44,484 bases of DNA from an uncultured Mesorhizobium sp. (GTDB lineage: Bacteria > Pseudomonadota > Alphaproteobacteria > Rhizobiales > Rhizobiaceae), in NCBI GenBank assembly GCA_937958475.1, contig CALFXR010000140.1, positions 1 through 44,484 of the forward strand, read 5' to 3'. This document shows, piece after piece, positions 41,862 through 44,484 of this stretch. Under the pieces are notes generated by a model. The model made no database searches. It saw only the letters and a list, made by a program, of their open reading frames with translations, and was not told the DNA's origin. Each line of letters starts with the position of its first letter. Position 1 is the stretch's first letter. The translations under genes and the position numbers were made by a program.

Positions 41862-42384
41862 GGACATCGAGGTCCTGTACAGCGCGTCGGCGATCGCGCG
41901 GCGCAACCTCGAACTCGCCAAGGACATCGCCGCGCGCGACTACCACGACCTGCTGGTCATCTCGATCCTCAAGGGGTCGTTCATCTTCGCCGCCGACCTG
42001 ATCCGCGCCATGCACGACACCGGCCTGTCTCCGGAGGTCGAGTTCATCTTCATCTCCAGCTACGGCGCCGGCACGACCAGCGGCGAGGTCAGGGTGCTGC
42101 GCGACATCGACAACGAGGTCGCCGGCCGCGACGTGCTCCTGATCGACGACATCCTGGAATCGGGAAAGACGTTGAAGTTCACGCGCGAGATGATGCTGGC
42201 GCGCGGGGCGCGCAGCGTCGCGATCGCCGTGCTGCTCGACAAGCACACGCGCCGGCAGACGGATCTCACCGCCGACTTCGTCGGCTTCGAATGCCCCGAC
42301 TACTTCGTCGTCGGCTACGGCATGGACGTCGCCCACGCATTCCGCGAACTGCCGTTCGTGGGTATCGTCAGGGGCGACGCGTAG
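41842..42384 (+). CDS. hpt: Hypoxanthine phosphoribosyltransferase
   Basis: A 180-residue purine salvage enzyme that makes IMP (and GMP) from PRPP. The PRPP-binding motif is VLLIDDILESGKT, with SILKGSFIFAADL and SSYGAGTTSGEV as other type I PRTase blocks, and VGYGMDVAHAFRELPF at the end. ATG 41842 overlaps the preceding gene, with GGGAGG before it. Confidence 0.93.
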   Translation: MPVVRGKDIEVLYSASAIARRNLELAKDIAARDYHDLLVISILKGSFIFAADLIRAMHDTGLSPEVEFIFISSYGAGTTSGEVRVLRDIDNEVAGRDVLLIDDILESGKTLKFTREMMLARGARSVAIAVLLDKHTRRQTDLTADFVGFECPDYFVVGYGMDVAHAFRELPFVGIVRGDA

Positions 42385-42400
42385 GCAAGGGCGGACGGCA

Positions 42401-42766
42401 ATGGCGCGGATACTGGTCGTCGAGGACGACGATTCGGTGCGGACCTTCACGGCGCGCGCGCTCGTCGCCGCCGGCCACGCCGTCGAGACCGCGGAGGACG
42501 GCGAGGCGGGGCTGGACTGCATCGGCCGCATGGGCGGCCGCTACGATCTCGTGCTCTCCGATATCCGCATGCCGGTGATGGACGGGATCGAGATGGCGCT
42601 TGCCGCCGCCCGCGCCCACCCCGGCATCAGGATCCTGCTGATGACCGGCTACGCCGAGCAGCGCGAACGCGCCGCCGAACTTTCGGCGATCATCGTCGAC
42701 GTCGTGCAGAAGCCTTTCACGCTCGCGCAGATCCGCTCCGAGGTCGAACGCGCGCTCGCCGCCTGA
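42401..42766 (+). CDS. Single-domain response regulator, CpdR-like
   Basis: A 121-residue receiver with no output domain. It opens with ILVVEDDDSVRTF (acidic pair), the phosphoacceptor Asp is in LVLSDIRMPVMDG (about residue 53), the Thr is in LLMTGYAEQRER and Lys in VVQKPFTLAQI. CpdR controls ClpXP localisation and cell-cycle proteolysis in Alphaproteobacteria; the name is an inference from size and pattern. It begins 16 bp after hpt. It ends before a palindrome at 42875. Confidence 0.8.
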   Translation: MARILVVEDDDSVRTFTARALVAAGHAVETAEDGEAGLDCIGRMGGRYDLVLSDIRMPVMDGIEMALAAARAHPGIRILLMTGYAEQRERAAELSAIIVDVVQKPFTLAQIRSEVERALAA

Positions 42767-42874
42767 TCCTGCGACAGAAGATCGCGAGTTCCGCAACGTC
42801 ATCAAGTCCGGCCGGTCGGAAGGGCAAGAAACGGCCCCCGGCGCGCCGGCGCGTAACCTATCTTTTACGCATTT

Positions 42875-42896
42875 GTCTCAAATCTGAACTTGAGAC
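42875..42896. repeat. 7-bp inverted repeat between the receiver gene and the chemoreceptor gene
   Basis: GTCTCAA (42875-42881) and TTGAGAC (42890-42896) are exact inverted copies with an 8-bp spacer, in an AT-richer stretch 109 bp after the CpdR-like stop. No T-tract follows, so an operator for the chemoreceptor gene is more likely than a terminator. The 295 bp between the two genes hold nothing else that I can support. Confidence 0.4.
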
Positions 42897-43061
42897 CGCC
42901 AAGCGCGGAATCGAGCGCTCCCCCCACCATCTGCATATCTGATGGCCCGCTCTGTCTTGGACAGGACGCGTTCCGGCACGATTTCGCGATTCGGCGGGGC
43001 GGTGTTTCGAAGAACGGCACATGCAGGTGCCGGCATGTGGAATCGATGGAGAGGTAAGGCC

Positions 43062-44484
43062 TTGTTCCTGCAGAATCTGAAAATGTCGCGCAAGTTCGCG
43101 CTCGCATACCTCGCCGTCGGCGCCATCATCGTCGCGATGAACGGCGCCGCGCTGTGGAATCTCCACTCGATCGGCGCCGCCCAGGTCCACGAGGCGCGGT
43201 CGAAGTCCGCCGCGGCCGCTGCCATTTACTCCCGACTGTCGCTGGCGCGGGTGGAGAACTCCTACCGCGGCTTCCTGCTTTCCGGCGACGACTACTATGT
43301 CGGGCGCATCGACAAGCACCAGGGCACGCTCAGCTCCCATCTCGACACGCTGCGGACGCTGCACGCCGGCGACACCGAGATGCTCGGCATGGTCGACACG
43401 GCGTCGACGGCGCTGGCCCGCTATCGCCAGGAGGTGATCGATGTGGGCAAGAAGCTCGCTGCCGATCCGCTGACCCTCAACAAGGCGGTGCTCATGGTCG
43501 GCCCCGACGGCGCGGCCGACAAGCTGATGTCGCCGATCGAGGACGCCATCGACGCCATCATCGAGGTCGAGACAAAGGCGAATGCCGCCTTCACCGCGGA
43601 GACGGCGAGCAACATCCAGATCGCGACCATGGCGATGTATTCCGGCCTTGCGGTCTCTCTCGCGATCGCGGTGGCCCTCGGCCTTCTGCTGACCCGCCTC
43701 GTCGCCACGCCGGTTCGCCAGCTGACGGCGGCCATGGGACGTCTCGTCTCCGGCGACAACGACGTCACGGTTCCCGCGATCGGCCGCCGCGACGAGATCG
43801 GCCAGATGGCCGACGCGGTCCAGGTCTTCAAGACCGCCCAGATCGAGAAGGCCAGGCTCGAGGCCGAGGCCGTGGAAACCCGCGCCGAGGTCGAGGGAGG
43901 CCGGGCGCGGACCGAGGCGGAGAAGGCCCGCGAGGCGGCCGAGGACCAGAGGGCGATCGTCGCGCTTGCCACCGGGCTGGCACGGCTCGCCGAAGGCGAC
44001 CTGACGCACCGCATCACCGAGGCCTTCGCGCCGAAGACCCAGCAGCTGAAGGCCGACTTCAACACGGCGATCTCGCAGCTCCAGGAGACGGTGCGCACCA
44101 TCGACGGCGCGGTCATGGCGATCCGCACCGGCACCGGCGAAATCAGCCATGCCGCCGACGACCTGTCGCGGCGCACCGAGCAGCAGGCGGCGAGCCTCGA
44201 GGAGACGGCCGCCGCACTCGACCAGGTCGTCACCACGGTGAAGCGGACGGCCGAAGGCGCGCGCCAGGCGGCGCGGGTCACCGGCGAGGCGCGCGACGGC
44301 GCGGTCAAGTCCGGCGCCGTCATGCGCGACGCGATCTCCGCCATGGCCGAGATCGAGAAGTCGTCGGACAAGATCAGCCAGATCATCGGCGTCATCGACG
44401 AGATCGCCTTCCAGACCAACCTGCTGGCGCTCAACGCCGGCGTCGAGGCGGCGCGGGCGGGCGAGGCGGGTCGCGGCTTCGCGG
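43062..44484 (+). CDS. Methyl-accepting chemotaxis protein, cut by the window end
   Basis: A chemoreceptor of at least 474 residues, without a stop codon before the window ends. One transmembrane segment (about residues 11-31), a periplasmic four-helix-type domain to about 185 with YRGFLLSGDDYYV, a second transmembrane segment (about 186-208), HAMP (LLTRLVATPVRQL), another HAMP-like unit (ARLAEGDLTHRI), and then the signalling domain with EIAFQTNLLALNAGVEAA. I chose TTG 43062 because GGAGAGG lies 7 nt before it; ATG 43083 or ATG 43035 in the same frame are alternatives. The ligand is unknown. Confidence 0.85.
   Translation, partial: MFLQNLKMSRKFALAYLAVGAIIVAMNGAALWNLHSIGAAQVHEARSKSAAAAAIYSRLSLARVENSYRGFLLSGDDYYVGRIDKHQGTLSSHLDTLRTLHAGDTEMLGMVDTASTALARYRQEVIDVGKKLAADPLTLNKAVLMVGPDGAADKLMSPIEDAIDAIIEVETKANAAFTAETASNIQIATMAMYSGLAVSLAIAVALGLLLTRLVATPVRQLTAAMGRLVSGDNDVTVPAIGRRDEIGQMADAVQVFKTAQIEKARLEAEAVETRAEVEGGRARTEAEKAREAAEDQRAIVALATGLARLAEGDLTHRITEAFAPKTQQLKADFNTAISQLQETVRTIDGAVMAIRTGTGEISHAADDLSRRTEQQAASLEETAAALDQVVTTVKRTAEGARQAARVTGEARDGAVKSGAVMRDAISAMAEIEKSSDKISQIIGVIDEIAFQTNLLALNAGVEAARAGEAGRGFA

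Overview
The window is a high-GC chromosomal segment of an alphaproteobacterium of the order Hyphomicrobiales (Rhizobiales), most like the Phyllobacteriaceae (Mesorhizobium, Aminobacter, Aquibium and relatives). The evidence is the aerobic cobaltochelatase pair cobS/cobT, a SAM-II riboswitch before metA, DUF2125, DUF1194 and DUF3108 genes, a CpdR-like single-domain regulator, a CtrA-type box beside ftsE, and short C-rich palindromic repeats typical of the group. The assignment is inference from gene content; no 16S gene is present.

Left edge (1-5300): this looks accessory. A NYN-domain gene of visibly lower GC follows a short leader with its own promoter and intrinsic terminator. A composite palindromic repeat separates it from a three-gene operon on the minus strand (SDR, StyA/IifC-type FAD monooxygenase, flavin reductase) with a divergent AraC-family regulator and a 10-bp direct-repeat operator. 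The layout resembles the Acinetobacter iif indole-oxidation cluster without iifA. A tRNA-Arg(CCT) borders it.

Middle (5300-24200): mostly housekeeping. It holds an M20 amidohydrolase, a D,D-carboxypeptidase coupled to a His-rich CobW GTPase, a TusA-like protein, an L,D-transpeptidase lipoprotein, accA, xerD, the overlapping aroK-aroB-corC-like operon, a Phd/PIN toxin-antitoxin pair whose toxin is frameshifted, bolA, a DnaJ-domain gene, cobS-(hicB-like)-cobT-phytase-like esterase, and the minus-strand rpmB, yhhQ and spermidine-synthase-like genes. A candidate preQ1-I riboswitch overlaps the yhhQ start codon.

Right part (24200-44484): DUF3108, an EamA transporter and a YhhN protein are followed by hisC-tyrA and, divergently, a SAM-II-controlled metA predicted to use acetyl-CoA. 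Then come DUF1194, a methyltransferase, gloB, a frameshifted DUF985 cupin, DUF2125, a ChaC-like cyclotransferase, a second AraC regulator with a palindromic operator candidate, a globin-coupled chemoreceptor, plsC, ydcF, ftsEX, a membrane protein, hpt, a CpdR-like receiver, and a membrane chemoreceptor cut by the window end.

The genes that work together are the indole/styrene-type oxidation operon, chorismate supply and tyrosine synthesis (aroKB, tyrA, hisC), cobalt insertion for B12 (cobST), cell-envelope and division functions (D,D-carboxypeptidase, L,D-transpeptidase, ftsEX, plsC, ydcF), and queuosine precursor uptake (yhhQ). The most interesting items are regulatory: the start-codon-embedded preQ1-like pseudoknot, two AraC operators with about 20-bp periodicity, the CtrA box at ftsE, and the promoter-terminator leader before the NYN gene.
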